Positions 23,901 to 33,055 of a stretch of 64,000 bases of DNA are shown here, piece after piece (positions within the stretch are counted from its first letter, which is position 1; the number at the start of each line of letters is the position of its first letter). This DNA comes from Porites lobata (Eukaryota > Cnidaria > Anthozoa > Scleractinia > Poritidae). The stretch spans positions 1,118,501 to 1,182,500 of the forward strand of contig CALNXK010000031.1 in assembly GCA_942486035.1 (NCBI GenBank). Direction: 5' to 3'. A program made the translations under genes and the position numbers. The notes under the pieces were generated by a model that worked only from the letters and a program-made list of their open reading frames with translations, did no database searches and was not told the DNA's origin.

Positions 23901-26900
23901 CACTTCCCTTAATATACGCGCGACTTACTAGAGTGCCTCCTCGGGATTTGCGAAATCCCTGCGGGGGCAATAATACGTCAAGGTGCTCCCTTGGGTCTTT
24001 CCTGTACTGCTAAATTTGAATGCAACTTTGGGCTTGCGAACTCGCATAATTAACTGACTAGCGGTGCATGAAACGCTGAGACTGTAATAGTTTTTCATTT
24101 CCTCGAGATAGATAGGAGAAAACGTCAGACAAAATTGAAATAGAGAGTTTTCAGTTCTACTTTGCGCATGTGTTTTGTTTATATATCTGAGTTTTAGCGC
24201 TAAATAAGATATAGGAAACCGTTTCTCGCGTTGCTAGGTGATCTCTTCTCTTATTCCTATTTCCTTTTAATAGACGGTCCGAAAACTGGGCTCAAGTTAC
24301 TTAACGGGCAAGTTTGGGCATGTCTATTGTTTCTATTGAATAAGGGAGACGCTCATTAGTAAACCTATACCAAATAAGTATGCGGGAAGACCCTCATTAG
24401 TATGGAGGAAGACACTTATGCATATTAATAAAGGAAAGACAGGGGAAGACAGGGGATACACTAAAGGGGCTTAATTTGCTGAAGCATGACTATTATAGTA
24501 AACAGTTTAAGAAATGAGGGCTGATATAGCAAAGGTCATTCTATAAAGGGAAACGAAATTGAAAATAAAGTACACAACTCATAAAGCCACTGCATTAAAA
24601 CCATAGTGGTAATTTTATTAGTATTTTCCAAATCAGTACTGGGAATTTTGTGAAACGGGTGTCAATATGGCGTCCCGTTTTGCAACAGTTCTCGAGGCCC
24701 GGCATTTTCGCGACTCATGAAACAGTTATATATATATGAAAAGTAGCTTGTCGGCATTTATTGGTAGGCAGCAAGATAAATTATTTTCTCAATGAATTTG
24801 TCAATAAATCGCGAAAAGGCACTCCAACTCTGCGACACAACGTTAGTGAAGCGTAAGCAAACCTGTTACTAAGTGACGTCCTTTATTTACAAACTTTACT
24901 TCTTCATCCTTTAGTTACTAAAACATTGAAAAACAATTCCCCCCTCCCCCTTCAAGGTTAGGGGCAAACGCCAGACATATACTGTCCATTTGTGTGATAG
25001 TAGTAAGTCTGCTAGGTAAGTCTCCCAAGCTGTAACTGGATATAAGAGATAGGGTTTATGTATTTATTATTATATAATAATAATAATTATTATTATCTCT
25101 AATTTACACAGGTGTTCATCGTTCTGGGAACAAAAAACGTTAAAGTTTTAGTCTGGTCCAGCCCCCAAAACTTAGACTTCAAGGACCTTTCTCAAGATGG
25201 TGGCTATTCCGGCCAAGAAGAGCAGACTTTCGCAAAGTACTAACATTATTTGGAATTCCTAATTCCTTTAAATGACTCTTTAAGTTTTTCGGTTCTCTAC
25301 AACGAGTGATAAACTTGATCACTGGCCACTTCAAGGTGCCCAAGTGGAACAAGCAGAACAACTGTACGAGGCACTGAAAGGGGTTCACGCAGAAAGATGA
25401 TGGTTTAACGTTTGAACAAATAACATTCCGTCAAAATAATTTGAGCGTTCACTGTGAAATATGCGCACGTTCGCGATTTTCATTGTTTAGTTTGCCACCT
25501 ACATCATATTAGTGAGCATCGTCGTGCATTCTTGGCAACCAATGGTTGAAGCACTTTCATAGAGTCTCTGCGTGATTGCGCGTAATATGACAAATCTATG
25601 AACTTTTTTTGAAGTGGAAGTAAATGCCCCGAGAACAATAGGCATTCTGCGCGATGCTCTCTAAAGCCATATTTCACTAACAAGGTCTTGAAATTTAAGA
25701 TTTTTAACTGTTTTCTCTCTTTCTGTTTTCGCTTTGAAGGTTCCTAGTTATAGTTAGTTGTTGCTGAGCGCAATATTTATGGTGAGGAAGATTTTGCCGT
25801 TTTACTCGTGGAAATTTTACCCGATTTACTTAATGATCAGTTTTATGAGATATCCCATATTCTTATTTCCACTTCTTCATTATCAGTTTTTCCTTCGTAC
25901 TGGGCTAGTTCTTACTGCTTGCTGCTAAATGGGAGATAATAAACTTCACAAAGTTCGCGAACATCAACGCAAGCCCTCGACACAATGGGCTTTTCCATTG
26001 ATTCAAGGCAATCCCTTTCTTTAGATAAAGGAAACGTCGCGACTTTAACAATCGGTTACTGGTATTACTAAGCCGACTATTTTAAGACTGTAAACAAGGT
26101 CTTAAGACGATTTTCTGCATTCAAAAACGCCAAATCGCGAATTCCGCTCGAGGTCGTTTGGTGTAACATACATGACGTCAATCTTCCGCACTGCGCCTTT
26201 TGAGAACCCTTTTTGCTTCCCTTGTTGTGCTTAAAAGCGTCCCGTGTAATAACATGTTGTTTGTTTACGCTAAGAAATTTTCCCGAATTTTGTTGCTCTA
26301 AAAATTTTCGTTGTGAGCCGTCAAGTGTAACATCTCCTTTAACTTGCAAATAAATGCCATTTTGAGCTAAAAATTGTTCCCGTGAAACATTACCTTTTCG
26401 ATACGACGTTGAACACGTTTAGGTCAAGACCTTCAGATCCGCGGTTTCTGAACTTGCTATAGTCGGGTATGTAAATTAGCGGCGGGACTAGGAAAAAATG
26501 AATATCCTAAATTCGCTTCGCCATCCAGCTAGAAAATTTTCCCCGAATTTGCACAAGTGAACCTGCTCGCAACCTTGGTGGTACTCTTCTATGCCTCCTT
26601 GCTCTAAAGAGAACCATTGGCTAAATTCTGTGGTCATCAGTAGAGCTATGTTTGCAAGAGCGCTTTTAAGCAAATACAAATACAAAAATACGCAAATACA
26701 AAAGAAATAAGGAACAACAACAAGTCGAGGCTAAGTACTTTTCCGTACGAGCTCGTGACTAGTAGTTTTACAGCTAGTAATTTTCCGGCAAGTAATTTCC
26801 CAGCTAGTGATTTCCCGGCTAGTAAATTTCCGATTGATCTCTTGATAACCTTGTGATCAATACTTGACTATCTTGTATCAAATTTGGACCCTGCTCACAT

Positions 26901-28146
26901 CCCTTCCTTCCCTCCAAGTCACGCATTCAGCTTCAACATAGGCAAAGACTGCCCCTCTTACTAAACAAACATTAATCATATCGTGACTAGGTGACATAAA
27001 CATTTTTATTTGCAGGCAAATAAACTCCTTTCCCAGGTGCCGATTCATTCTTTAAGTTGCGGGCGCTGCTATGCAAGGGCAGAAACAGAATGGCATAGAA
27101 AAAAGTCTTTGCAAATAAAACTTAGTATCACCTTGTAGAAATCGAGGTGTTAATTAGTCTTTAAATTTTTAACTGTTTCTTGCTAAATTAATGTAGGGTC
27201 AGCAAAACCCCGTTACAACAGACTTTGAGAGGATGATAGTTCTTAAGTGTCCGTAAGTAACCGTGGTTTCCTAAAACGGATCATGTTATTTTAAAAACAA
27301 GTACACCTTTTCTCTTATAAATACTGCAAAAGAGAACATCAGCATCGTCAGATTTATAAACATCTCTGACCTTTACAAAGCCGTCATTCCGAGGACTATG
27401 TCCATAGAACGCTCACAAGCGCTTCTTTATACATTACTTACCATACCAACATGGTCTGAAACAGTTCTGAAATGACTTCTATGCAACTTAATCGGTGCAG
27501 TGTAGCGCTGGGAACATCAACATGCTGTCAACTGAAGGCTTTTAAGGCTATTATATATTTATCATTCTCATTTTGAAAACCGAAAGGTTTTGCACACAGT
27601 TAACAGGTGCACTAAGAAACAAGTGTCCGTTCTCCACATAAATTGACGGGCATTTACATGGAAGTGGGGGACCCCAGATGGGTGAGGTGACATGTGGCAG
27701 GTCACCCCACCTATCATGTAAACGCGATAAAATTAAAATAAGAGACTGGACAGGTGGGTAACCCCACCTACCTGGGGTCCCCCACCCTCATGTAAACAGG
27801 TCCTCAAGGGGGTTGAATTTAGAAAACTGCAAGTGCTTTTCCCTGGGACAAAGAAAGCTGTCCGTAACAATGACTGCGTCCGTATGAAGCAGGGCTTCGA
27901 CTGTAAAATGCAAGTGAACTTGCAGCGATCTGGGAAATGACTCAGTAAAATGAATGAAAGAAGCAAAGTATTTGGAAGATGACTTACTTGTAATGTGGCT
28001 GTTCCGAGACCGTCCCTTGCTAGTGTAGAAAGCGTCTTACTAAATTTTGTAACATCAAGTTGTGCTAAGGAAGATGGAATAAAACATGTTGACAAAAGCA
28101 GAAAAATCGTGAAAGCCACACTCCTCAGTAGACTTGTTAAATTCAT
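5491..28146 (-). CDS. VWFA and Cache domain-containing membrane protein, tandem copy 1 (14 coding exons, 1166 aa)
   Basis: Coding exons in transcript order: 28146-27988, 21659-21072, 19991-19844, 18981-18704, 18027-17892, 17304-17031, 16910-16714, 15887-15807, 13915-13603, 12934-12746, 12546-12206, 12056-11903, 8872-8646, 5906-5491. Every junction has AG acceptor and GT donor (mostly GTAAGT-like), phases agree, and the total is 3501 nt with no internal stop seen. Order of parts: signal peptide (1-29), VWA_N-like region, VWA from about 216, Cache blocks (392-620, 621-901), Cys-rich stalk (902-1028), transmembrane helix (about 1056-1080), 86-residue tail. This matches the CACHD1 / alpha2-delta-like family, whose vertebrate members are extracellular auxiliary subunits of voltage-gated Ca2+ channels. 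A channel role here is inference. The start has a good context (AAAGG before ATG). UTR exons were not determined. Confidence 0.9.
6095..6237. repeat. (CATA)n microsatellite
   Basis: About 140 bp of nearly pure CATA tetranucleotide with a few CACA interruptions, in intron 13 of copy 1. It is absent at the matching place in copy 2, so it arose or expanded after duplication. The His/Thr/Tyr-rich frame across it is a repeat artefact. Confidence 0.95.
6950..7800. repeat. 35 bp minisatellite in intron 13 (copy 1 array)
   Basis: Degenerate purine-rich repeats of about 35 bp with core GTGTGGGAGCAGAAACAGTA followed by AGATGGAAGTGCAG. There are roughly 24 units. The array is homologous to the copy-2 array (34750-37640), so it predates the gene duplication. 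Because 35 is not a multiple of 3, all three frames cycle and the reverse strand lacks stops over long stretches, giving false ORFs rich in H, F, L, C and S. Confidence 0.9.
7912..8031. repeat. Short hairpin-ended MITE in intron 13
   Basis: Perfect 16 bp inverted ends AACAATTAGTTCATGC (7912-7927) and GCATGAACTAATTGTT (8016-8031). Non-coding, in copy 1 only as far as I can align. Confidence 0.65.
8032..8645. other. Intron 13 remainder of copy 1
   Basis: AT-rich intron sequence between the MITE and the exon 13 donor. It contains TGACGTCA-like and CGCGC palindromic motifs near 8500-8545 (AGCGTGCTC / GAGCACGC-type pairing). No exon, RNA gene or recognisable mobile-element coding region is seen. 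Confidence 0.4.
8646..12056 (-). CDS. Copy 1 exons 12-13: Cys-rich juxtamembrane stalk
   Basis: Exons 12056-11903 and 8872-8646 encode residues 902-1028. Exon 12 has closely spaced Cys (CPFGSCITC, CSNPPVSSCECPC, HYC). Exon 13 has CFDPQCDKKL...SCDG..GCYWCVRD...YCADINSCYGG, an 8-Cys pattern with CYWC that resembles a PSI-like disulphide knot. The two exons are separated by the 3.0 kb intron that took the 1.2 kb hairpin-ended insertion. Confidence 0.85.
9229..10452. mobile_element. 1.2 kb element with hairpins at both ends and a 9 bp target duplication, copy-1 specific
   Basis: TIR TAACCTGAGATCAGGC at 9229 is matched by its complement ending at 10452. Flanks are GGTGTATGG at 9220-9228 and GGTGTATGG at 10453-10461, a perfect 9 bp duplication. 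Each end folds on itself: ATCAGGCCCAATTT...AAATTGGGCCTGAT at 9237-9303, and ATCAGGCTCT...AGAGCCTGAT near 10373-10442. The copy-2 intron lacks the element. The interior (9340-10160) has CCAAT-like repeats and short plus-strand ORFs with no recognised domain. A 9 bp duplication suggests a Mutator-like mobiliser, which is inference. Confidence 0.8.
10520..10633. repeat. Palindromic fold-back MITE
   Basis: ACCGGCTGGGAGGTCCGTAT pairs with the complement near 10610-10633. The inner arms GGAGAAACTGTGCCC/GGGCACAGTTTCTCC are perfect, around a CGAGG/CCTCG core. It is absent from the copy-2 intron. A poly-T run follows directly. Confidence 0.75.
12206..13915 (-). CDS. Copy 1 exons 9-11: second Cache-like block
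   Basis: Exons 13915-13603, 12934-12746 and 12546-12206 encode residues 621-901. Exon 10 repeats the Cache hallmark: TPYIDAFGSGVVITASHTIY followed by DQVIGVMGADFPLSYFY. Exon 11 continues with CFVLDGAGFLVMHKDF, similar to the strand after the ligand pocket in the first block. The duplicated fold within one chain matches the tandem-Cache layout reported for alpha2-delta and CACHD1. The rest of exon 11 is Lys/Leu-rich and ends in GGSNAFL before the Cys-rich stalk. Confidence 0.85.
13020..13300 (-). repeat. tRNA-derived SINE (shared by both gene copies)
   Basis: On the minus strand the head has an A-box-like TTAGTGCGCGG and a B-box-like GGTCCCGAATTTGATTCCC (complement of 13237-13255), spaced as in tRNA-related promoters. 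A non-tRNA body follows toward lower coordinates. The copy-2 intron has the same unit at about 41650-41955, with a better B box. It lies in intron 9 and predates the gene duplication. Confidence 0.5.
13340..13480. repeat. Palindromic MITE in intron 9 (shared with copy 2)
   Basis: The arms TGATAAACACAT...ATGACAGTCGGATATAACGCCA (first half) and their reverse complement (second half) form a near-perfect fold-back with a loop at AATCTCATTAGG. The homologous palindrome in copy 2 is at 42000-42134. The insertion therefore predates the duplication. Confidence 0.8.
15807..18027 (-). CDS. Copy 1 exons 5-8: first Cache block
   Basis: Exons 18027-17892, 17304-17031, 16910-16714 and 15887-15807 encode residues 392-620. 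The signature is dCache-like: a YVDAFGTG/LLTSITLPCY turn, then GKFIGVVGTDISMADLL, WMADSSGRTMMHP, and later FTVGIVVADGD. Cache domains are extracellular small-molecule-binding folds, and in alpha2-delta proteins they bind amino-acid or gabapentinoid ligands. No ligand is inferred for this protein. Phases are 0, 1, 2, 1, 1. Confidence 0.85.
18704..21659 (-). CDS. Copy 1 exons 2-4: VWA_N and VWA domain
   Basis: Exons 21659-21072, 19991-19844 and 18981-18704 encode residues 54-391. Exon 2 starts with the VWA_N-like region (FxxRFDVVRELKLAVERSW, paired Cys in TQCCQV). It then enters the VWA fold at VLVIDHSGSMSGS, with MIDAS residues D220, S222 and S224. Exon 4 supplies the second metal-site motif VIIFLTDGRPND and the closing strand. 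All canonical MIDAS side chains visible by eye are present, so divalent-cation-dependent ligand binding is plausible. The copy-2 exon 2 differs at about 11 of 196 residues. Confidence 0.9.
19124..19650. mobile_element. 527 bp element with TAGCCTGCGAAAACAGCCG ends, copy-1 specific
   Basis: Terminal inverted repeats of about 55 bp start TAGCCTGCGAAAACAGCCG at 19124 and end in the complement at 19650. Flanks GGATCTTCG (19115-19123) and GGATTTTCG (19651-19659) form a 9 bp target duplication with one mismatch. The empty site in copy 2 (about 46763) reads GGATTTTTGGTCCGAAG. Located in intron 3. No transposase is encoded. Confidence 0.85.
20152..20173. repeat. Poly-G tract (22 G) in intron 2, copy 1
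   Basis: A run of 22 G preceded by T9. The matching place in copy 2 has 23 G. The non-transcribed strand is G-rich, so the nascent transcript carries poly-C. See findings. Confidence 0.95.
22500..22830. repeat. Low-complexity direct repeats upstream of the element's ORFs
   Basis: Positions 22505-22590 contain repeats of a CATCGACCCTA-type 17 bp unit. Positions 22630-22815 contain repeats of CCACCACCACC joined to ATTTCTATTGTTTTCCCTCC. An open frame crosses the CCACC repeats but is Pro/His-rich repeat translation, so I start the first gene after it. Confidence 0.7.
22865..23191 (+). CDS. Small conserved-looking protein of the 2.8 kb element (108 aa)
   Basis: Start chosen at the ATG after the CCACC repeats, because upstream residues are repeat translation. 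The product begins MSRVVNNNRGFLQLLADC and has an amphipathic helix LLKTATPQQLHALVEVLYNI, then IPISEENKRTLLPYKDAL, then KTKKRVLVQEGSGF, and a hydrophobic C-terminus. The pattern recalls small proteins that recur in multi-gene mobile or virus-like elements of metazoans (Polinton-like or related). This is memory-based and I cannot assign a function. No in-frame disruption. Confidence 0.55.
   Translation: MSRVVNNNRGFLQLLADCLAYQRQFLLKTATPQQLHALVEVLYNILMGHIPISEENKRTLLPYKDALLNLAIPNVPYKTKKRVLVQEGSGFIEDVLTPVVSSLGFLML
23255..23374 (+). CDS. Short basic-acidic ORF (39 aa), probable gene remnant
   Basis: Starts MKRKIDLVEEEHESEHEESE and continues Glu/Asp/Ser-rich to a stop after NNQE. A basic head with an acidic body looks like the N-terminus of a larger protein. 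Only 29 nt separate its stop from the next open frame, which itself lacks a good start. The pair is therefore probably one gene whose middle was deleted. Confidence 0.4.
   Translation: MKRKIDLVEEEHESEHEESESSGDESEDEEPRIQKNNQE
23440..23880 (+). CDS. Element-borne protein with WTPSGQLL motif and acidic tail (146 aa from first ATG)
   Basis: The frame is open from 23404, but the first ATG is at 23440. The folded part reads DILFWTPSGQLLRNKGTIPV, then TNIAELVEYVLLPHN and a Leu-rich FLDGLAELGTDKGLIKNK. The C-terminal ~60 residues are Glu/Ser/Asp-rich. It lies in the same orientation as the 108 aa ORF. Similar modules (IL-W-x-x-x-G-x-L-x-x-x-x-x-x-IPVTNI) are, from memory, the C-terminal part of a protein in metazoan mobile elements. 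The acidic tail suggests a nucleic-acid or histone-interacting role, which is speculation. Confidence 0.45.
   Translation: MAASKDILFWTPSGQLLRNKGTIPVTNIAELVEYVLLPHNNEVTKTRALNTFLDGLAELGTDKGLIKNKTLLSDLIEKEQGYQNVENTSDNESNNEESSSDIENQEEEEEVASDNGVETEGTQESDNDTENDSQETESSSPETFIP
24501..27987. other. Intron 1 (distal part) of copy 1
   Basis: AT-rich intron aligned piecewise with copy 2 intron 1 (49845-53627). Shared blocks include the CCCGTTTTGC motif (24675 / 50089), ACTTAGACTTC (25169 / 50871) and the ATACGACGTTGAACACGTTTAGG block (26400 / 52616). No exon is seen. Short ORFs here are not conserved as frames. Confidence 0.5.
27648..27804. repeat. Fold-back MITE in intron 1 (full in copy 1, half in copy 2)
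   Basis: CATTTACATGGAAGTGGGGG and ACCCCAG on the left pair with CTGGGGTCCCCCACCCTCAT and GTAAACAGG on the right. Copy 2 retains only the left arm (53335-53420) and lacks the right arm, so the element predates the duplication and was later truncated in copy 2. Confidence 0.7.
27988..28146 (-). CDS. Copy 1 exon 1: start codon and signal peptide
   Basis: 53 codons ending in CAA before the donor GTAAGT. The product begins with a short polar head, then a hydrophobic core (FTIFLLLSTCFIP) and an SSLAQ cleavage-like site around residue 29, followed by the start of the extracellular N-terminus (LDVTKFSKTLSTLARDGLG). The exon is followed by a 6.3 kb intron. The same exon is conserved in copy 2 with the same splice site, which supports the start. 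Confidence 0.9.
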
Positions 28147-28306
28147 CCTTTAGTGGAAAGAAAGCTACGAATACTTTCTTTACGATGAAGTTCTTATTAT
28201 TGCCGTCCAAAAACTAATCTCAGGAACACAAACGTTTTAGTATTATTTTGTCCTGTTACGTTATGTCATTGAATGTTTCTTGATGATATCTGACGTGTTT
28301 ATCTAT

Positions 28307-28479
28307 AGAGCGTTTTCACTCACGTGGCCAGCATCCATGCAAATTTATTGGAACAAAAGAGAGCGTTTGCATAAGAAAAGAGTTCAACTCCCTGAGGATT
28401 GGTTTGGGACACCAACATGGCCGACGTTTCATTGTTTTGGGAAACCAATATGGCCGCCGTGACGTCATGTGAAAACTCT
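28307..28479. mobile_element. 173 bp MITE just upstream of the copy-1 start codon
   Basis: Ends AGAGCGTTTTCAC and GTGAAAACTCT are inverted repeats flanked by AT (or TA). The copy-2 empty site reads GTTTATCTATTTATCATGTG (about 53946). The copy-1 start codon is at 28146, so the insertion is 160-335 bp upstream of it on the gene strand. It contains a perfect TGACGTCA (28460-28467) and two ATGGCCG motifs resembling YY1 sites. Confidence 0.8.
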
Positions 28480-29310
28480 ATTTATCATGTGAATGACAAT
28501 TTCTCTATTTTTTGTAAAGAATTTCATAATGCGGTAGAGACTTTCAGTACTAAAATCATTGAGCAGGATTTGTTTGGCCACACTGTCAACAATTGGTGAA
28601 CTTAAATGGTAACACCGCGTTTTATCCGACACGTACGTCGGTAAACAGAAAGTTAGAGTCCAATATACTCGAGAACAGGAAGTCTTAGAAATTCATTCCA
28701 GTTTTGTGAAAAGGAAGTATTTGTTGATGAGTCACTGTAGTAAAATTCCAGTATCTTTACCTAAACACTTTCAGTCATGTGTGACACACTTCACCGCATG
28801 GAAGATTTCACTAAGGAAGAGGTTTAATGGAAGGGCAAAGCAAAAAGCAGGGATGACAATCCACAAATTCAAACGATTCCGGTTTTCCTTCCTTTTTTTG
28901 TTCGCTTTTAATTGTTTCCTCGTCCCTTTAACCTAAATATAGTCAGTTTCTGTATACCACAGATAAAAGTAGCTATATAGTAATTACTGCACATATTAAT
29001 GTGAAAATTAACATTGATTTTAATACAGCCATAAGACATAATCGTAAAATCACTGATTTGCGCAGAATTCGACAGGGATGGCATAGTGAAAATGACAATC
29101 TTTCAACGACTTAACTTGAGAAGGGTTGTGAAATTTATTATTTTTGCAGAAGGTTTTGGATTAGCGAGAAATAAGTAAAGAGCACGGAACACAATCGCGG
29201 TCAGAAAGTTCTCTAGTGCTCCCCCCATTTACGTCGCCGTGAAAACACTGGCAAGGATCTTGATTTTTAAATTGATCGTCATATGTTAATATGACTGTTC
29301 TTATTTCCCT

Positions 29311-31878
29311 GAGTTAAATTGAGAGACTCACGTAAATATTAATCCACCTGTGTATATTGGCAAGACAATTTAAGCATATAATGATAATGATGAGATAATT
29401 CTGCGTAGTATTTCTAAATATTGGAAATGTCAGTTCACTCTAAGTGCTCAAACGAAATTGATGGTACCTTTCACAGTGACCGCTCACTAAGTGACTTTTG
29501 GGTCTCTTAATTACTGGCTACAACAAGTACTGAAGTTAAGGGGCACTCCGTTTTCCTAAATATACGACAGCAATATCACACTATCATTAGCAGTTAGAGT
29601 TACTTGTTTTACATGCCTAGTTTTATTACCTTTTATTATCCTTTTCTTCAGTCAAAGAACCATATATTGCTAGCGCATGCGAGTGAACAAACTTGTGCGC
29701 TTAAAACTTTCTCGGAAATAGAAGGCCAGCAAACTTACTCGAGAAGAAAAGACTACTTTGATCATTTCTTTGTTGCTCAAGTAATAATAGTCAGAGTATT
29801 TTTGTCATTTTTAATTACATAGTTTTCTTTCTAGTGCACTGTGAAAGTTTCTGTGCTTTATAAGAAATAACTTTCTGTACCCAAATTGTCCTTTTCAATC
29901 GCTGTGAAGTAGAGAACGACAACTGCCGGTAGTGACTTTAAAACAATTGGCTTTGCCCGTAAACAATTGCTGGAGCTGGATTTGACTGAAGCGAGCAAAG
30001 CAAACCCTTCTGTGCAGTTTTCTGTGTTTTCTAATGATTTGCTGAGTTCAAGTTGCTTGAATGAAGACCCTCGCAAGGACCAGTTATTAAAAATAACTAA
30101 ATGTCATAAATGGTGAATCATGGCTTGGCTGCGAAGCTTGCAATTGATCTTTTGCTTTAAAGATCTTTAGGTAGTTTGTTTTTGTATAGACATTCATTTC
30201 CTCATTGTCAGCAAGTATAAGAGCCCTTATGTTTTTTTAATGATAATTTGTTGTTTTACAACCTTGTTGAAGCTTTTTTTAGTTCACTTAAGCTGAATAT
30301 TGTGCCTTATGGAATTGTTCTTTGCTTGTCGTATCTCTTTGTGTGCTTAAAGTGGCCTCTGTTCCTAAAAGTGACCTCAGTCGGTAATTAAATCATATAC
30401 TAAAAAAAATAACTGGAAAGAAATGTTTGCAATAATGAAACCTTTAACTTTGTTTGAAGAAAAATTCTACTCACGCGTAGGTTTTTGACAGGTGTTATGC
30501 ATGTTCAACTTGACAACACTAAGCACACTGATTTATCTGCTCGAAATGATCAAGTTTAAAAAACTATAGTTACTTTGAGACCGATTTTGGAGAAGATTTT
30601 GAAACTACAAGATTGACTCTTTTACTGCCCCACATAGCAACGCCAAACCTTCTACGTTAAGGCTTTTGTTTACATTTCGGTGATCTGCGAAGCTACAAGT
30701 GTCCGATCGAGCGTGGGTTTTGAAACATCAGCTCGGGTGCGACAAAGTCCAGTGACTTCAAACACATTGTGGGCATTAATTTTTTTTTGGGCAAATTACT
30801 GTACAAAGATATTGTGCAAAGAGGATTTATTTGTTGATGAGTCACTCTAGTAAATTCCAGTATTGGCTTTACCTAAACACTTTCAGTCATGTGTGCCACA
30901 CTTCACAGGATGGAAGATTTCAATAAGGAAGAGGTTTATGCCTACAACACTCCCATTTACACACATCCTCCCTCCCCACCCTAACCACTATTTTAGTGGA
31001 GACTTGGGAACCCTTTCATTAGGGACTCCATAATGTAATGCCACAAAGGTTGCTAAACAAACTCTTGTGTTTTTGTTGTTTTTTTGTCATAAAGCGCAGA
31101 AAAACTGGCTGCTCTGACCTGCCAAGCCTTATATGGTAGGTAGAGCTCAAGTAAAAATAAATAAAATAATAAATTGGCGAGAGACCCTAGAATAGCTGAT
31201 GCTTTTTATTTTAGAATACGAGGTATGACAGCCATTCCCTTCTGACCGATCGAGTTAGTGAATGATCTTTGACTTACCCTAGGCCCTCCCAGAGAGTCGC
31301 TATTTCAAAATTTTACGACAAAGAATACCTGCTGACTCCCCCTTCCAAATTTTGCTCCGCGGTCCCCGACCTAGTGTAGCCGAAAGGATACAAATCGTTA
31401 ACTGCAAAATAATATTCTAAAAGGGCACGATAGGCCAAGCGCGACACTGCATATGTTAGCTCTCGCTTAAAAGATCGTTTTAAAGCGAGATGTACTAAGA
31501 TCGTTGATAAATTGTCCCAAACGACGTCGCAGTAGTGGTCGAATCAACCCTTTTCAAACCAATACACTTGTAAGTTTTAATACTCCCCCACCCCCCGCCC
31601 CCTCTCTGCATTTCAGACCACGTGATTTACGCCATGGGAGTTTGGCCCTGTGTCGCGGAAAGCGCCAAATTTGAACGAAACAGTTCTCTAGGGTGCCATC
31701 ACATGATCTGTGAGAAAGCAAACGTACAAGCTAATAAGTCTCATAGGTGTTATGGGCTCATATTCGTGAAAAATATATTTGCAGATAATTTGGTTAGTGT
31801 TTGGTCATTGGATAATATACTCCACGAAAAGATTAACTATAATTTACCTTGAGTATTGTAAAAAAGCGGCGCCTACAT
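29311..31878. other. Spacer between the tandem gene copies
   Basis: Homology between the upstream flanks of the two copies ends near 29310 (matching about 55723), and copy-2 3' flank homology begins near 31879. In between I see no gene. One block at about 30815-30945 repeats the copy-1 upstream block 28709-28828 (TTTGTTGATGAGTCACT, ACTTTCAGTCATGTGTG, GGAAGATTTCA), a third partial copy. Short C-rich runs occur at 30960 and 31580. Confidence 0.55.
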
Positions 31879-33055
31879 TTTACCAGAAAATCACTCATTG
31901 AATTGTAAACAACACAAAATAATTAAACAATGCTCTCATTTATCAAAGCCAAAATTGTACATAGTTTACTTCTTTACGCTTTTTAATCACCAGGTAACTT
32001 AAGAAAAAACAAACAAATAAACAAACAATTCAGTAAAGTGTAGCCAACCTTGAAAAACGAACTTTTATATAACCCTTTCACTGCCAATTTAGCCAAAAGC
32101 AAATTTCAACCAGATGTTCCAATTTCATTTTCTCAAATTTTGAAAATCAAATAGCACCAAGTGTAAGTACAGTCAGAGAGATTTCATTTGAATGTGATCA
32201 TATCATAGGATTTTGTCCGCAGACTCAAACGGTAGAGTCACCTCAAAAAACTCCATCAAACACTCTGGCAGTAAAAGGGTTAAAAAATGTAAGTTAGCGC
32301 AGGAGGAACGAAATCGAACGTAACTGAGGGAAAAGAACTGACAACAAACTCACTTCGCATATGTACTTAATGGGTCCTCAATAATAGAACCCACGCGTTA
32401 GTCACAAGAAGAGATCAGAGAGGCGAGCCCTGGCCTGGCCCAACAACTAAGAGACTGCGCCGTCCCTGATCAACCATTAGAGCATAGTTATTAGAGGAGA
32501 CTGGTTATGAAGAGCGGCAAACATCAGTGATAAAAACAACAGTGCTGCAGTTTACGTTCAAAGCACCGTGAAAGTGCACAATCCTTTGTTTTCTGTTGGC
32601 AAATTGTTACGGAATAAATTAATGCAACGTTTTTATTGGTCAATACAATCAAAATGATAGGAATTCTTTTGAACGTTGTGCACTTTCAGGTCCACAAAAA
32701 CATATAACAAAGGAGTCTGACGGGTTTCATAACCATTCCACTCAATTAACTATGATTAGAGTTAAGAATGATTTGACTGACAGAGTTCATAAACTAATAA
32801 AAGTTAATTGCTTTTTTTCTCGATCTTTTCATTAATCTCTTGGATGCCTTGTTGAACGATGTAAATACCTGTGGTCTTAAATGTAATAGATAACAGTAAT
32901 AATTTTTTCCGTCTTAGATTATATGGGCATTTAAAAGGATGTTCGATCAAATTTGGTCTCACAATTATAGAACATAAAATACAGATGCAGGTTTTGCCGG
33001 CTTAATCGGATGCTTCTAGTAAGTTTTACGCTTACTTAAAATCCTGATGCCTGAC

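Larger units (their letters stand above)
21695..24491. mobile_element. 2.8 kb long-TIR element carrying three small ORFs, copy-1 specific
   Basis: Inserted in intron 1 close to the exon 2 acceptor. Flanks ATTATAGTA at 21686-21694 and 24492-24500 form a perfect 9 bp duplication. The copy-2 empty site (about 49870) runs straight from CAATACCGTGAG to AAAACAGTT. Long imperfect TIRs of about 550 bp include GGTATAGGTTTACTAATGAG near 21834 (complement near 24349), the TAGACGGTC/GACCGTCTA block (21924 / 24272), and the CTCCCTTGGGGT-type block near 22215 (complement near 23985). The ends read AGT...ACT. Outer regions have GGTATA hexamer repeats. No DDE transposase or polymerase is present, so it looks internally deleted. 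Class uncertain: 9 bp duplication and long TIR fit Mutator-like. The cargo suggests a larger multi-gene element. Confidence 0.8.
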
